Positions 11,700-27,800 are shown, numbered from the stretch's first letter. The stretch is DNA of 64,000 bases from Protea cynaroides (GCA_028583415.1 CM053269.1:58579007-58643006); one strand, 5' to 3'. Made by a program: numbers and translations. The notes: a model not told the origin generated them from the sequence alone.

Positions 11700-14257
11700 T
11701 ATATGGGTGCAGGTTGAAGAAGAACAGAGCATCCTTTTAAAGTGTGGATGGTTGTAATTCAATATAGAGACTGGATTTTATGTCCTATACCAAAGATGGT
11801 TGGATTGGAATATCTGATTTAAAACACTAATGATCTGCAAAAATGGCTTCACCGAGATTAAACATTCAAACAATCCAACCAAATTAATTTGCATGCCACG
11901 TTTACATTTCTGGCTGTAAATTAGACACCGGAAATCTCAGTTACAGGTGGCCGGACCCACATCCATTCCTCAATCAATCCCATCTTGTTTGTTTCTCTTT
12001 TTTCTGGTGGAAATCTTGTTTCTTCCACATATTTTCCTATCAATTATTATCAACCATTTCTGCATTCCATCTGTGATCTGCCAAATGGCAGAAAAAATGG
12101 GGGCATCCAGCCTAACCTGTCCGTCCACGTGGTGTACGGATTCATTTTTTTCTCTCTCTCCTTCCGGCTCCATTTGTTTTCAATTGTAAACGACAATCTG
12201 TTTTTCAATAAAAATCTAAGAAAAAGGATATCTATATTGGAATCTTATATGGTAACAAAGAAAATAATAGTACAGAAACGACCACCAACCGATCATTTGG
12301 AAGATGCAAAATGGGAACTGGATTTCAAAAAAAAAGGAAAGATAAGAGATAATGGACACACCGTTATTACGTAATTCATTTTCTAAAATATTTATGACAG
12401 AAATTTTTTTGCTTGACAACTTCCACCCTCAATCCACTTCCGAAAGGGGAGCTAGTGGAGTGATGAGAAATTTTACAAGGTGAACTGTGGAGATGTTTCT
12501 CAGACTATCTGGGTTTTTCTTCCAATTTTGTTACTGAGTTCTTGGCCATCTCTTTCTCTTCTATGGATTGAAAGTGACTCTGAAGCAGTGGTTCAATGTG
12601 TGAAGCACCAGTCGATTCTTTGTTCAGAATGATCTGATTTTGAGATTTTCAAGGAATACCGTGATTTAGATTTACAAATAATTGATTGGGTTCACCTTGC
12701 TCATGGTAATGCTGAAGGTGAAATGGTCCTAAGCTCGAACTTTTTCCTGTTAATGACTATGCCAAAGATGGGTCTTAGCTCTATTGTTTTTTATGGTCTT
12801 TTGGGTTAAAGCTCTGTTATTGTAAAATTGTCTCTTTGGAAGTCTTTTATATTTTTTAATATATATATTTTTTGGTAAGATATTTTTTCAATATATTATT
12901 CGCTTATCTTTAAACCCCCCCCAAAAAAAAAAAAAAAAAAAAAAGAGAGAGAAGAGGGGGAAGGGAATGTAATATCAAATTTGCTTCTCATTTGCATGAA
13001 GAAGCCGATATAACCATGTATATATGTACACACCACTTATGCATTGAAATTATCGAGGTCCAAACTTTTTTTTCTTTTGGAGAGAAAATTTTTTATATAT
13101 GATAAACATTCACTTATATGTCAGATCTTATTATTACTCTCCCTAAAAGATAAATAATAGAATTTTCTCTACCTGCCGGGGAAGAATATTTTCTTCACCC
13201 GGGCTTAAGGGTATGATCATTTAATGATCACATTTCATTCAACCCGAAAGTTATGAGTTAAGAGACTCTCTTTTCCATGGTTGGAAAGAAACTAAATCTT
13301 TCTAAAAAAAATTTTGTATCACTACTCAATATGAGACACAAACGATTGGGATCCAGTAATTCAGAGATGTAGAATTGGGTGTACGGACATGGATCTCAGC
13401 CTTTTGTGTTGCACACGAGCATTTACTGAATGGGATAGATACTAGTTTATGGAAAATGATCATCTCCAGCCCATCCAGTATTGTTGGATTACTTATTTTT
13501 ATCTGTAATTTTGGTCTATTTGTCGGCTAAATAGTGTACACTATGACCATGAAGAGTTAAAAGAAAGTCAGAAAATTAGAAAAAGATGAAGGAAGGGTTC
13601 TGAACTCAGAATTTAAGGAAATCAAGATAAGGATCAGTGTATGTGGGAATCCTAAAAGGATAGAGACCCCCATTCCTATCAAATCTCTTCTTTTTGTGCT
13701 ACATTATCCTTTAAATATTCATGAAATCCATTTACCTAGAAGAAGAGGAACAAAATATATTTCTGTATCTTCTGCGACACCCACAACTGTGCTGCAAGAA
13801 AATTCCACTGATCGAGAGAGAGAGAGAGAGAGAGTGACTGTGGACACATTTGGCAGTAACTAAACCTCATTGATCTTACCTTTATTAGTTAGTGACTCAA
13901 TTGAATTACATATTGAGTTCAGAAGAGCTAAGTAGTCACTTTATGCTTTAATAATTGCTATACGCTTTAACTGGATTCCTGGGTTTTGGTTTTTCTTGTT
14001 TTTCTCTAGTAACTGTTCTAGTAGTGATTTCTATTCATCTGACTAATCAAATGGGGGAAGAGACACTAAAGACTTCTCGGTTAAATTCTTGAGCATCTTT
14101 AGTTGATGGGATATATCTATAAGACTATTACCATCCTTTCTATTTGAGTTCAGATGAAACCACTCACATTTACTGAGTGAGAAAAGCATATAATCCGGCA
14201 TTTCATGGGGGGTTCTACATTGAAGGAAGGGTTGCATTCATGATTCACACTGTTTCT

Positions 14258-14288
<31 letters not shown>

Positions 14289-15877
14289 CTTTCCGCAGTT
14301 GGGCTCTTCAAGTCATGCAGGATGCATGGAGGACAATGGTTTTATCCGAACCAAATCAAGAAAAATTTATAGTAATAAAAGCCATCAATGCATCCATGTA
14401 TCTTGAGCTTCCAACCCAGAAAATCAAGATTAGAAAGTGGGGTTCCATTGCCGGGTATCCCAGCTGGCATTCATGGAAGTGGGAGATTAGATATTGCTGC
14501 ATAACAATTCCAAGCAAATCCAGTGGAGGCCATTGAGGGAGCAACCTTTTGAAGATGAATGGGTTAGGATTTCAACCCACTAAACCTTGTAGCCTGTGGG
14601 AGCCGACCACAATGATGGTGCCTTTCAAAAGCCAAAAGGAGATTCTTCCCAACTTCCAAACCTGCAAAAGTTTTCGACCCTCCAACATAAACAATAATCA
14701 CTTCACCCCACCTGTTCATATAGCTGCCTCCATTCCTCGGTAAGGAGGGAACCTCAGCATAATGTAGTCCTCCTCACTCTGGTCTAAACAAGCAGATTCC
14801 CTCTACAAACGTTCAAAACAAGGAGGCTGTTCAGATACAGCTATCCTATAGCCGATGTGTTGACCATATGAAATTTCATACAGGACCATGTAGGAAAACT
14901 TCCTGATAGTGAAACCAAGCTCCCAAAACTTCAATTCGTTCATGCCTTAACAAAATTCAGTGAGTTCCTTCCAACAACAACCAAAAAAAAAAAAAAACTA
15001 AAACCTAGACACCTGCTCCTGCATCCCTATTGGAATGTCAACTTCGCAGGGTTGATTTTGAGTAGGCCAAAAACCTATTCAGAGGCTTTGAATGATGCAG
15101 TCATTATTTTAAGTAAACACCCGAAATCGTTTGAATGTTTTTATGATGAAATGTTTGTCAGAAAGAGAGAATGAATCTTCAATCAAAGTAGACTGCCTAC
15201 TTCATTTAACGCATTTTATGACTAATATCCGTGAATTTAGAGTCAATATTTTACCCAAAAAAAATAAAAAATAGATTCAGTAACTGTGAATATGCTTAGA
15301 TCTTTGTGGATATAGACTACCAGCTAATGGCCTTCAATGCCTTTCGGATCCTGCACAGCATCCAATCACCAGCCTCTTTGTAACCTAAATGGTTTTCTGA
15401 TCACGGGTAACAAAGATTAGTCCAATCCGCCCAATGATCGTCAAAATCAAGTGCCTGCGTATTTTGTTGGTAGAAATGAAGCATGTACAGTCCCCAATCT
15501 AATTATCAATCTGGATTTATCTCTAACTGATCTCTAAGCACCTTTTTTTTTTTAATGATCCCAAAGGATGGATTACCCTAGAACCCACCACAAGGCGAAA
15601 CACCATCCAGAGGCCCACCACCCAGAGAGAATGGAAAAAATATAAAATCATAGTCCACCTCAATCCAACAATTAACATTACATTTTTTTTCCAAAGAACT
15701 AACAAATATTACACGATTACAAGTTCAATATTTACACCAGATAAATAGATCTAAGCTGATGTGGGTCATCATGTCATATGAATATACCCAGTCCAAATAC
15801 AGGGGTTTGTGCTAGATAGTTAATTGTTACATAAAGGGTTAGTAGCTAGATACAGTATACAGAAGACAAACCTAGTC
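11700..15877. other. Gene-poor intergenic stretch
   Basis: This contains the MAKR4-like promoter (11660-12000), AT-rich sequence, a poly-A run at 12927, (GA)n tracts at 13814-13834 and 14258-14286, and near 15541 a T-run followed by a short block resembling a LINE 3' tail in minus orientation. Open frames at 14177-14740 have no family resemblance I can recognise. No gene is supported. Confidence 0.55.
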
Positions 15878-18800
15878 TTATTTGCTTGCTACTGAGTCAC
15901 CTGATATCAATTCTTTTTCAAGCTCATCAAATTCCCAGCCACCAATCTCCTCTGTTGAATCTCTGCTATCCTTCACAATATCTGACTCCAGCTTTCCCAG
16001 TTCAGCTTCAGGATCCAATGGCTGTTCTGCTTTGACTCTGGTTAAGTTTGGAGGCTCATCATTCTTAGATAGCAGTGTCTCAAAACTCTCAACAGTCACC
16101 GCAGGGGAAGATGGAGTTGCATGGATGGTCTGTGCAGAGGAAGGAGATGGAGTCTTCTCTAGCCTCTCCCTAGACGGTGCCTTTTCTCTAGGAGACGGAG
16201 TCTCGATCTCCAGGGTTGGTCGCTCAATGGATTCAAACTCCTCTCTTAGTTTTTCAATGGAATCAAGCAGCTCTTTGACTCTTTCATCATCTTTCCTGCA
16301 TTTCACAAGGATGAGAACACAGAAACAGGGATACCTTCAATTATTCAAATGTACACAATCTGGAGATAAAAACGACATAGAGAAAGCTGGCAACTTGGGA
16401 AAGTTAAAGATCGTACCTGGAACTTCTTCCATGTAGAGCATAAAGCTGCTCTTTCATTTTATCCACCACACTCAAGGTAGTTACTATCTGAGAAAAATAA
16501 ACAAAAACCGCATAAAAGATTACTTTAAGGTAAATAGAAATTTTATATCCAAAAAACTGAGGCATAATCAAAAGCAAAGTAGACTCTAACCCAAACAAAA
16601 GTAAGAGTCTGAACAAATAGTAGAATGAGACCACTAGTTTAAATTTAAAAAGCTTCTATTCAAAGCCACATCCTTTTTCATGTATGCTACGGTAAAATTT
16701 TACGTGTAATATTTTATATGTAAAAAAAAATTAAAATTTGTTTCCAATAAGTAAAAGAAAGACGAAATTCCTTTTCCATCCCCCATCGAGATCACTATAT
16801 TTTATCTCTTGGAAATAAACATTGAATTTTACGTCAAAACAAACAAATCAGTAGCGAAAGTCTTAAGTAAAAAGACAATTGTAACAGGTGGGAAAATCAA
16901 ATAGTTCAAGGAAACAAGAAATTACATACTTATCAAAGAAAAAAGTACATTTATACCTTTGCTTCACAATCAAGATATTCCTCTTCAAGATTCTTTCGCG
17001 GGTCAAAAGCTTTTGCATTCTCACCATCTACACCAGACAGAATCTCAGACCTGCTATATCATGGAAAAAAAGACATTAGAATATTACTTAGGCCAACTAA
17101 AGACTGCTTCAATACACTAAACCACATTACCCCCCAGTCAAATTCTTCAAGTTGTCAACAAATATCTTGATGCGGCTAATATAAGGGCCCAACTCATCCT
17201 GGTTAGGAAATAGAATTTAGTATGCCAGCAGAAAAGAGTATGAAAATATTCATAGTTAATATATGGCAGGTGAGGAGAATAAAATCCCTTGCAAAAAATA
17301 CATCCTCCTTGCTGGAAGTACCTTATAAGCAGATAGGTAACAGGTGACCAAATTTATAAAATAGTCTCCATGTCTCTCCAACTCGTCACTTGAACATGAA
17401 CAAGAAACATATTATAAGTACAAAGATATGAGGTAATTATAATAAATCATTCAAGATTCATTCAATTATTAGAAAATCAAATATGAGAGAAACAAGGAAT
17501 ATAAGAAATTAATCCCCTTAAATGTCTTATGATCCAACAAAGATTGCTTAATAGATTTATAGGCTACAAGAGAACCACATAGGCGAAAAGATAGGGACCA
17601 GAGGAAAATAAGGATGTACGTACTTGACCTGCTTCTCTTTCTGCTCTGTGTATGACGACTGGAGAACCCAAGTATCCTCCAGGAAATTGATCCATGTATT
17701 TATAATGTCTGCTTCTAATCTACTTGAAGAAACGGATCTCAACAGCTCCTTTTCCTATGGTTTAAATTAATGTTAGAACTTAGAACCAAAACATAAGTAT
17801 ACAACGTTTCTGAATTATGATATATCATATATGTCTTCTGAACATCTACCATTTGGCAGTCCGAAATAAAAATATTTGCAGATGCCAGACCTTAATTTGC
17901 AAGTGTGCAACAATTTGATTGCTTGCTTCAATAAACTGATCTCTCTCTTCCATAGTGTTGTGAAGGCGTGCATGTGCAGCAGCCAAAGAGATGTTAACCT
18001 ACAATGTACAACCAGTCAACAAAATTATTCCATAGTAATAAAGAAACAGGTGCATACTTTTACATGGACTCAAGAATACAGTGTAAGACACTGATAATTT
18101 TATAAGAAAGGCCAACCCTATGACTGCATAGGTCATGTGATGTGAACTACAATTGCCCTCTTAGGACATGTGGCGATGACATTTCAGGTTACCAGCATTC
18201 GGTAGAAATACTAAGAAGCTAAAAATATGCCCCAAAAAAAATATGTTCTGACACTAGGAATAAACTTATGCTGACTCTAGGTCATGTGATCTACAGAATG
18301 AGACTAAATTCCAGTATATCAAACATTGACCGATCTTGATCTCAACTCATTTTGTCACCCAACCCCATAAAAATCATTTATCTGTCACCAGTGGCAACCG
18401 GGGCAATTGGAATAGAAGACTGGAGGCAAGGAATCAAGCACACTCCAAAAAAAAAAAAAAAACACCTTGGTGACAGCCGTACTTGCTCTGACTCAATTCT
18501 CTAGCCAGTCCCAGATATAGACTAACTTGCTCATGCACAAACATCTCATCCAGCACTTGTCTTCAACTGCTGACATCCACCTCACTCTAGACGATTCATT
18601 CAGCACTCGTATCCTCACCACTGCGAGTACCAAGATTTACAAACTGTCAGGCGAAACACCAGCACCACCAGTCCGTGTCGTCGAAATGGGCGATCGGATA
18701 CTCCATCATGTTTTTTTTACTCAGAATGTGCAAACTCTGCATAGATATCTAATTTGATTTCTTTGTTGGATAATCCAGATTTGGATTTTGTGAAGGCAAT

Positions 18801-21800
18801 TTCTGAGCCAATACTTGGACAACCAGATTCACCATCTGATCCAGTGTGCTGACATAGCTTTTTATTTCCATTTTCTCTTCAATATCTAATCTGTTCTAAT
18901 ACTTTTCAACATTTGTAACTTCTTTAGTTTTAACATATTATCTCACCAACCTGGAATTTTAGGACCACTTTGTCCTCCTACAAGGTAAAATACCTTAAGA
19001 TTGGGAGCATTAGGGTCCATCCTTCTCCCACTCCACTTCTCACGTATAGGCAGAGCTAAGGTGTATCTCTCACTCCCATGGCAGTAAATCCATACCGTCT
19101 AGGGGCTACAAGTATAGATGGTGCAGTGGTAAGCTGGTTCAATATGTTGGTAGGGTATATATCAAAACTATTATAACCTTGATGAAATATCACAAGAAAT
19201 TATTTAATGAGGCCCTAGCCAGGTCTCCAAAATACCTCTTTTACTTGAAAAGGCAAAAAATTGAAAAGAAATAAAGAGAAGAACAGAAGATATACCTTAT
19301 TCAATTCAGCTTCAAGGGCATCTTTTTGCGTCTTGAGTTTTGCAACCTCAGCTACTAATTCCTGGAAAATGGCCACGAAAGATAGAGGTTAACTAAATTT
19401 TCCGCTAAGAAATCAATGATTGCTACATAGATAAACAGCCCTTTTACCACAAGCCCCCCTATAATCGGTATAGTATAAACAAGTAATCTCTAACACTTTA
19501 TAACATTTTAAGGATTTATTTAAGGATTTATATTGATTACCAGATCGCAACTAATAATTTTTACATCTTCAAGCTAATATATTTTCAGAAGAATTTATAA
19601 CTATTATTAGCCACAAGAAATGAATCTAAAGTAACGGAACCTATCCATCATTCTACACATACCAATGAGGACATCGACACCTAGTAATACTAGGATTCCT
19701 AGTAGATTTAGGATTCCTAGTAATATTAGGATTACTAGTTGATTTAGGACTCTTCTATTTTTTTGTATTATTTATTTATTTATTTATTTTATTTCTGTTT
19801 GGTGGACCCCATACAGTAACCTGGGTTAGTTTGTTCTCATTTAGATTAGTAGACCCCACCCCCTATATGTGATCCACGATTGAGTATGTTTTAGTTAGAG
19901 TTGTTTTAGGACTTTATTTTTATTGAGATTTTAGAATCATAATGTTATTAGAAGTGTAAGCCTTATATAGGCTCTTTTTTCATGAATAAAATTGAGATGA
20001 TGATTGTTGATAACAGAAAAAAATAGAAAGCAGAAAATTGCTCTCGGCTCTCTCCCTCTTTCTCGTCTCTCTCTTCTCTATCAGGTATGCAAGCCATCCA
20101 GCCTCCTCTCTCTCTCTTGGTTTCTCTCCTGTGATCAGGACAGGTATGTCCCCTTCCCTTGAATCTGTGGACAGATTCACAGATTCATTCCTTCCTTCTC
20201 TCTCTTATTTTTCCTCCCTCCCCTCTTTCTGATTGCAGAAATTTCCCACACTGCTTTCGGCAGTACCCCATGTTCCCCTCTCTTTTTTGTTGCTGTTTGG
20301 TTACTGGTTATAAAGAAACTGACCCAAGAATCCCTGCTGTAACTCTAACAGCACAGTAAGCCTTAGTTCTTTTAGTGTTTACTTATACCCACCCTTTTCT
20401 GTTATCCATTATCATAGTGATAACCTGCTGTTGGGTTATTTATTTTTGTTCTAGTACATTATGTTGAGCTGTAACTCTAATCTACATACTTTCTGCCATA
20501 GTGAATGCCAAGTTAGTGCTTACTAACGTAGGCAGCCACTTTGATAGCATCGTTACAGCTGAACCTTCATATTTAGCATGTTATGATTAGGATTTCATCT
20601 CTTTAATTATTGGGAAGTTGTTGTTTTTACATGTTCATGGGTTTATCTAATCATTAGGCATTTAATCTTGTTAGTTTTAGGAATTTTGAAGTCTTTTGCA
20701 CATTAGTACTTCTTAATCTATGGTTTATTATGAACATAACATGAAACCTAATTAATAATTGCTTAGTTGATCATGTTATTTGGCTTTATACTATTCTTTA
20801 CTTGTGGTTATCATGATATTAATCTCGTAAGCATGTCATGTGCGTTGCTGCCCATAACAGTCCCTACACATTAGTTAATTATTTCTTTAATCCTTCTGTT
20901 AGTTTGTCGTGTTAGAGTAGGGTAAACTAGAGACCCTAGGTTAGCCTACATCACATACATACATAAATGTACTTATGACTAAGTTATTTATGTCCAATTA
21001 ATTTTATTAATACCTCCCCCAAACCCCCCCCACCCCCCCCCAAAAAAAAAAAAAAAAAAAACCAACAGTATCCAATCCATGAATAGATACTAGACTAGAT
21101 AACAAAAGGTAGTTGAACAATAATTGTCTAATGAAAAATAACCAAGTTTGCATGATTAGTGAGGCAGAATATGTAATTATGTCAAAACTTCCATATCCCC
21201 TTCAAACTCAAATAAATTCATGGGTTCTCCCTCAATACTCGACACCTCATCCAACACCCACCCTCAACCTGTCACTCGAAGGATTACTTTTTTGGACCAA
21301 TCTAACTTCTCCATAAGTCAATATAAGGCTCTAATAATATTTAAGAAAAGTCAAATCTATTTTTGAATGACAGGAGCCATTGAAAACCAGCTTGCATCAT
21401 CATTTCCATATATAATGGCTGTAACTAATGTGACATCCTAATAATTGATTAAATTACATTAATGCCACGTTTCCATTAGAAAAAACTAGAATTCCCTTCT
21501 ACATAAAGAGTCAAAGACTATTAACATAAGTTATGCCTTATTTTTTTCATTAAATTATAGAATTGTTCTCACAGAATAGTTGTAAGATAAGTATAAATAG
21601 TAAACAAGAAGTTAGACTGAAATGTCGAAAAAAAATAACCAGCAGGTTAAAAAATTTCATTTCAGTCACCAAACTGAAACACCCAGCAAAAAGATTTTAC
21701 AATTAAGGTGTGGGGTCCACAATCTTATCCACCCTCATTTGTCCCATGTCCGCCGCATGGAAAGGGTGTGTTACTTGGAGACAATGACAATACATCACCA

Positions 21801-21803
21801 ACC

Positions 21804-21844
<41 letters not shown>

Positions 21845-24800
21845 AAACATTTATAATCAATTAATTTGATGCCAAAGGTCTAGGGCCCTAGGGGTCAGCC
21901 ATCTAGAGAGCCCCAAAATGGATTGGGCCTCATTGAATAAAAAGTTTCTTAAAAAGAAGCAATGAAATAGGGGATAACATATGGTGCAAATTTCTCTTTT
22001 ATTTATTTATTTTATTTATTTATTTATTTTTGGGTGGGGGTCTTCCTAAAGTCTTAGTATTACTCTTTTTATTAGGGGAGCGGTGCCTCCCCACACCCAG
22101 ACCCTATAAAATATTGCCCTTTCGGGCTGAAAATTTGTTGACAGGTGGACCCCCAAGGTCCCCTGCCCACATGTCAAATCTCAGATCAATCTGAGTTTGC
22201 CAAGTGACAAAACAAGAAACTGAAAAAATATGGGACTACAGTAGTGGTGCATGGACGTACAATAGAGTAGGCATTCAACTGTCAGAATTGATGTCAAAGC
22301 AAAAGCTTGGAACTCAGCTGGAACCATGTGCTGACTCTCCAAGAAACAGGCACATAGCGTCTGCTTGGAACCTCCCTGTTCAGTTTCTTACTTTGATCAG
22401 TAGCACCCCTAAAGGGCTGTCTGAATTTTATTGTTCTTCTTCTTTCTTACTCCCTCGTCGGGAGCCCCCATGAAATCTTTGCGCATATTGAATGCAATTA
22501 TTTATTTTATTTTATTTTATTTTATTTTTGATAATCATTGAATGCAATTATTTACCCACCCAAAAAAAAAGAGTTCTGCTTTCTTCAATCTTTCTGGTTT
22601 ATCTTTTTGGTTTTCTAGGCAGTTATAAATCCTTAAATTCTTTCATGCGTTATTTAGACTCACCAGTTGCCACCACTTGCCAATTGCCATCTTAAACACA
22701 TGAATGACTATGAGTGGATCCATGTGATAGAGAAACCCATGCCCATCTCACTGATCAAATTTCCCAGAAACAAGCACGGGAAGAAATTAAAGACTAAGTG
22801 TCCATGAAATTACAAAAATGGCATTTAACTTCAGTAAATGTAATGGCAATGTTGTAATTTGTCTCATGAACTCATTTTTGAGCCACTTCCCTTGCTTGTT
22901 TGGGGCTGAACCTCGTCCATTCATGTGGATGGGCGTTCCTCTATAACATGGACACACCATTGTCAGCCACATGACAAGTGTTGGCAAGTTTAGATGCCAC
23001 CAGCCATCATTTCATAGAGACAGGCCTTGAATTATTTGAATTTTTCAAAAAAGACCTAATCGGACTTCTGTTTCTCTAAAGTACTATCTAAAAGTGAATC
23101 TCAACAGAACCTTAATTCTCTGGTTTCAAGCAGTCTTGTTGTAACAGTTATCTAACAAGAGCAATTCAACGATAAATACAATATCTGGAAGTACTGTACC
23201 TTCTCAATTTCACCAACTTCATTGGCTTTTGCCACACGAAAGTTTAGTGCCTCTTCTTTCTGGTGCCTGTTTAGAATATGATAAGTCATCTCCAGGTGAT
23301 GAAAGACCATTCATCATTTTCAAAGAGAGACAATATATTAAGGATAGATAAATTATCTTGATGGTAGTAAGGAATTTTTCAAAATTTGCAACTGATCAAA
23401 TAGATACACGAAATAATCATTAGAAAGTTCAAGAATACATGGCTGCAACATAGCAAGTTGGTACTATAGCAAGAAGTGGAGTGGGGGGCACAGCCATTAA
23501 CTTCGGAGCAACAAATGTGGGAACCTCCAAAATCTTGGAGCATATATATATATATATATATATAAGCTCAAGGGCATTCAAGTCATTACAACAGATTCTG
23601 GAAAATAAAAACTATATAAAAGATAAAAGATAAAAAAAAAATAAAAAAATAATGTCAAAAGAGAGGGCACATGCCCATCATCTTTGTTTTCTTTCACATT
23701 TTCCAAGAGAGGAAGAGGGAGAATGACTAACAGGTTATTAAAAAATACAAAGAATATCAGAGAGGCATGTGGTTCCTCAACTCCATGTTTCCCCAAAGAG
23801 ATAAGAGGTGGCGTGTTTACCAAAAGAAATATAAAAAGGACAAAACAAAAGGCCTGCCTACACCTCTGACCCCGACAGATTGGGTCCAGTCCACAAACAC
23901 CATAGTTATCTTGGCACTGGCGATTCCAGGAACTTAGCAAGGGCTAAGGTGGCCAAGGAGAGCAGCATATTAAAATGTTTTCGGTGAAAATTTTGGAACA
24001 TTTCAGTACATTTCAGTTCCGGTAGAAGGTAAAATCCAAAATTTTGAACCTTGGTGCCTATGCAAACAAGGCATTCAGTCGCCTCGAACATGCCTGCCTT
24101 GTTGCCTAGGTGACACCTTGACAACTGACAAATTCAAAAAATGAATATAACTTACTCAGCTTGCTTGGCAAAATTTGAACATGGAGTCAGGATGGGTTAG
24201 GCTTAGATGCCTTTCTACACCATGAGTGGAGTTTAGGCAGGGCCCAAACCCACCCAAGTTGCAACCCATTGAAACAATGATCACTCCTCAATGTTGGGAA
24301 AACATGAGCTCCACCTTCTATCCACAGCATGAAAAACTCTTGATACTGGGCTACGAAGAATGAGGTTGCTGTTTGGAAGTGTACAGCTGGCAATGGAAAG
24401 GATGCTAAAGTGCAAAGGTCAGAAGCATAGTTGTCAAAGCATCACCTAGGCGCCCAGGCACAATGGTGGCGCCTTGGAAAATCAGTTACCTTGGGGGGGT
24501 CCGTCTGGCCTTCAACGCCTTGGTTCGCCTTGGCGCCTTGGCAACTATGGTCAAAAGAGGTATAAGGAGATGAGGAGAAGAGATCCTTTCCACAGCCATG
24601 ATAAGAATATGAACAGAATATTCAGCCTTTCCACTAGGGATAGATTTATCTTCATTGTTTGATTTATTGTGATGGAAGCATTACTGCTGGAACATTTTAT
24701 TATAGATATAACATACTTATTTCTCATCTTTAGCTAGAAGTCTCCAAGTCCCTTTAGAATTGCATCTCTTAAATAAATTGTAGATAAAGACAATAAAACA

Positions 24801-27800
24801 AGGTCAGCTGGATACATATGCAATATAAGCTTATCTTCAATCACAAAATTAAGCATCTCATTTATAATGGTAATTATCTCCGAATAAAGATCTAAATATG
24901 ATTAACCTAGAAATAAGGAGAATCTGATCATTTTAATGATCTCAATGATTAATATGCAAGACACTGGAAGCTATCAATCAGATGAGGAGAAACCCAAACT
25001 ATAATCATTAGGACAAATCAAGAACATGATTCATATTTTATAATGTGGTAGCCATAGGCATAAGTAAAACAAAACAATTTATTAGTTGAAACTGTATAAA
25101 TCAGAAATATGGATGCATCCTACTTAATGTGTTTTTGCTAAATACAGCATGTCTCTTTGACTAACACATGATCATGATTCAAGGGAACAGAGAAGATACA
25201 CACATACAAGAAATTATCAGATACCATCCAGACCTGTGATCTGAAATGCGCTTTTCATTCTTCGAGGTGGAGTTAGCAAGAGATTCTGCTAATATTTTCA
25301 ACTTATCAACCTGCATATAATTTAAGAAATCAAATAAGTTAAAAAAAAAATACAGAGCACTTTAAGAGGAAACAACATTAATAAATGCAGCATGCTATAC
25401 AGATTGACCAGCAAAAGATGTCACCGTGCAGCTGCAGGAACTTGCAATCAGATCTGAGGTGTTTTTTTTTTCCCCTCCCCGTGATAAGTACTTCTAGAGC
25501 CGAGTTTTCAACCAAAGAAGCATCAAGTAACCATGCCATAGGAGAACAGGGAAAAAGAACAACAAAATGGCCATTTATTTAAAGAACAGTCAGAGCGTAC
25601 ATAAGTAAACAAAATTCATTACTCTTATAAAAGAACAAAGCATTAATAAATGCAGCATGCTGTACAGATAGACCAGCAAGAGATGTCACTATGCAGCTGC
25701 AGGAACTTGCTTCCAGAGCTGAGCCCCCCGCATTTTCCCTCTTCCAGATAAGTACTTCAGAGCTGAGCTTTCAACCAAAGAAGCACCAAAGAACCATTTA
25801 AGCCATAGGAGGATAGGCAAAGGAACAACAGCAAAATGGGGCGAAGATCTTGTGTGCTGCATGCATGAAAGTTTGCAGGTCAAGCAGTTCAATGGGTTAA
25901 GATTTGTTGCAACCTGTTGTTTAGGCCCCAATCTTTGATATCTAAATTTTTCAGGAGCTAATAATTTGACTGCTAGGATCAAGAATTTAAGAAAGTCACG
26001 TAGAAAGCAGAAAGAAAGAGGCCAGAGTTCTAAATACTTTTATGATTTCATCGTTCCTTGTTTAACAAAGAGGCTATAATTGGTGCAACGGTAAGTGGGA
26101 AGGCAAGGATTTGAGTCTGACAGCGACCATTTCATGAAAAATATAAAGCAGGACTGTCTCTAGCCCACCCACCCATCTCAGAACCCTATGAGAGAGGGAG
26201 TGAAACCAGGATATCACCCTACTATAGTTCTCTGTTTACCAAGTCCAACACAAACTTGAGTGGAAGAGAGATGTGAGCGTTCATGAGTTGGCCAAAGATA
26301 TGGCCCTAGATACAGTGTAATGGTGGAACAGAACTGTGCAGCCCACACAAGAAGTTGGGATGAGTGTTTGCTGAGTAAAGCTGAGTACTCAAAAAGCCCT
26401 TTCAATTTCCATGTCTGTGGAAACCAACACAAGTCGCCTATCAGGAAAAAAAAATAAAATAAAATAAAATAAAGGTCCCACAAACACCACCTTAAGAATC
26501 TCCAGTCCTATTCTCCAGGATTTTTTCCTTCACGATTGCCCACAAATTCCATCAACCCCAACAACATTAATTGCAGGGAGTACAGCCTTGTGTGGTGGGC
26601 AGGACCCAGTGAACCTCAGTGAATAGAGTCCAACACCTAATCCAACCTGCTCAGTCCACATTCTGACTGACATCACAAAAAGGAGTTCAACCCTTCCAAC
26701 CTTAAGTTCGATTTGCTAGAGATATAGTAGTGCTAAAACTTACAAGTGAGAAAAGTTTAAGGAACTGGTTTCCGTGCAAGGACATGGTCAGCGTTTTGTT
26801 CAGTGGGCGGGCAGAAATGGTATTTATACATCCCCCTCTCAGCCTCTCTCCACCATCTAATGGCTGAAGGTATGAAGGTGCACGTGCACGGTCGTATATG
26901 AAACCTTTTGCCAAAGTTTAATTTCCAAATGGATACAAATTTTTTAAAACTATTTTGTTATTATTCAGTTTGAAACTTGGAAACATTGTGTTTTTTCAGA
27001 TGCTATTAATACAAGCTGGAAATTTATGTCCAACCATGGGCAGAATTCGGTAGCAAACATTACCTGTTCATTTTTTTTTCTGTTTGTTAGTTTTTTAAGT
27101 CAGAGTGACATAAGCAAGAACTTAAGGATTTTGAACTGCACAGAAAACCAAGAAAAGGAAGCCAGAAATCCGGAAGAAAACACAAGCTGAACTGCTGCTG
27201 TATGTATCAGTATCACACTAGATAAGATACAAGTTATAACAGACAGAACATATCTGGTCGATACAAACTATTTTGATAGAATAAAACCCTACTGAAAAGG
27301 GACGTAGATTGCCCATCATTGAATCCTAGTTAAATTAGAATTTATAGTAATGTTGGGTTCAGGAATGCAATTGATAGTTTCACTTGCAATCAGAATAGGA
27401 CTTGAGTGAGAGTCCCATTAGGATTTGGTTTTCTTATAATTTAAATTAGGATATTCTAGTGGGCTTAACCCGGTTACAAATAGGATATGTTTACAATGAA
27501 CCTAGAGCTCAAGCAGCTGGGTATACACAGATTTAATCAGACATTTCTATTGTTAAGGGAATCTGGTTTTATGGGGCTAGAGAACGGGTATCCTTCCATG
27601 GTTTGATAGTCAAACCCTAACATTTTTCTTCCCCTCTTATTTATTGAAGTATAGACCTGATTTCAGCTTCTACCATCTCAATTCATCAGGTCAGTATAGC
27701 TGGTTCAAATTCTGCCAATGCTATTTTAATTGACTGCAATTCCACCATAAATATACCACAATAGATTGGCCAAATTTTGTTCTTGTTCTTGTCTATTCAT

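Noticed and set aside
12420..12900. Possible LINE RNase-H-like tail
   Set aside because: The composition and T-rich end are suggestive, but no motif holds in any frame, so it was not listed as a feature.
14177..14743. Adjacent plus-strand frames of 119 and 64 codons
   Set aside because: The first includes a (GA)n-derived Arg-Glu run; no family resemblance or splice structure was found.
15882..16436. 184-codon plus-strand frame
   Set aside because: It is the antisense shadow of the last exons of the TGNap1-like gene.
18490..18730. GC-richer, gene-like block in a TGNap1-like intron
   Set aside because: An open frame exists (STRILTTASTKIYKLSG), but no acceptor/donor pair fits the host gene and no family is recognised; possibly a repeat or captured piece.
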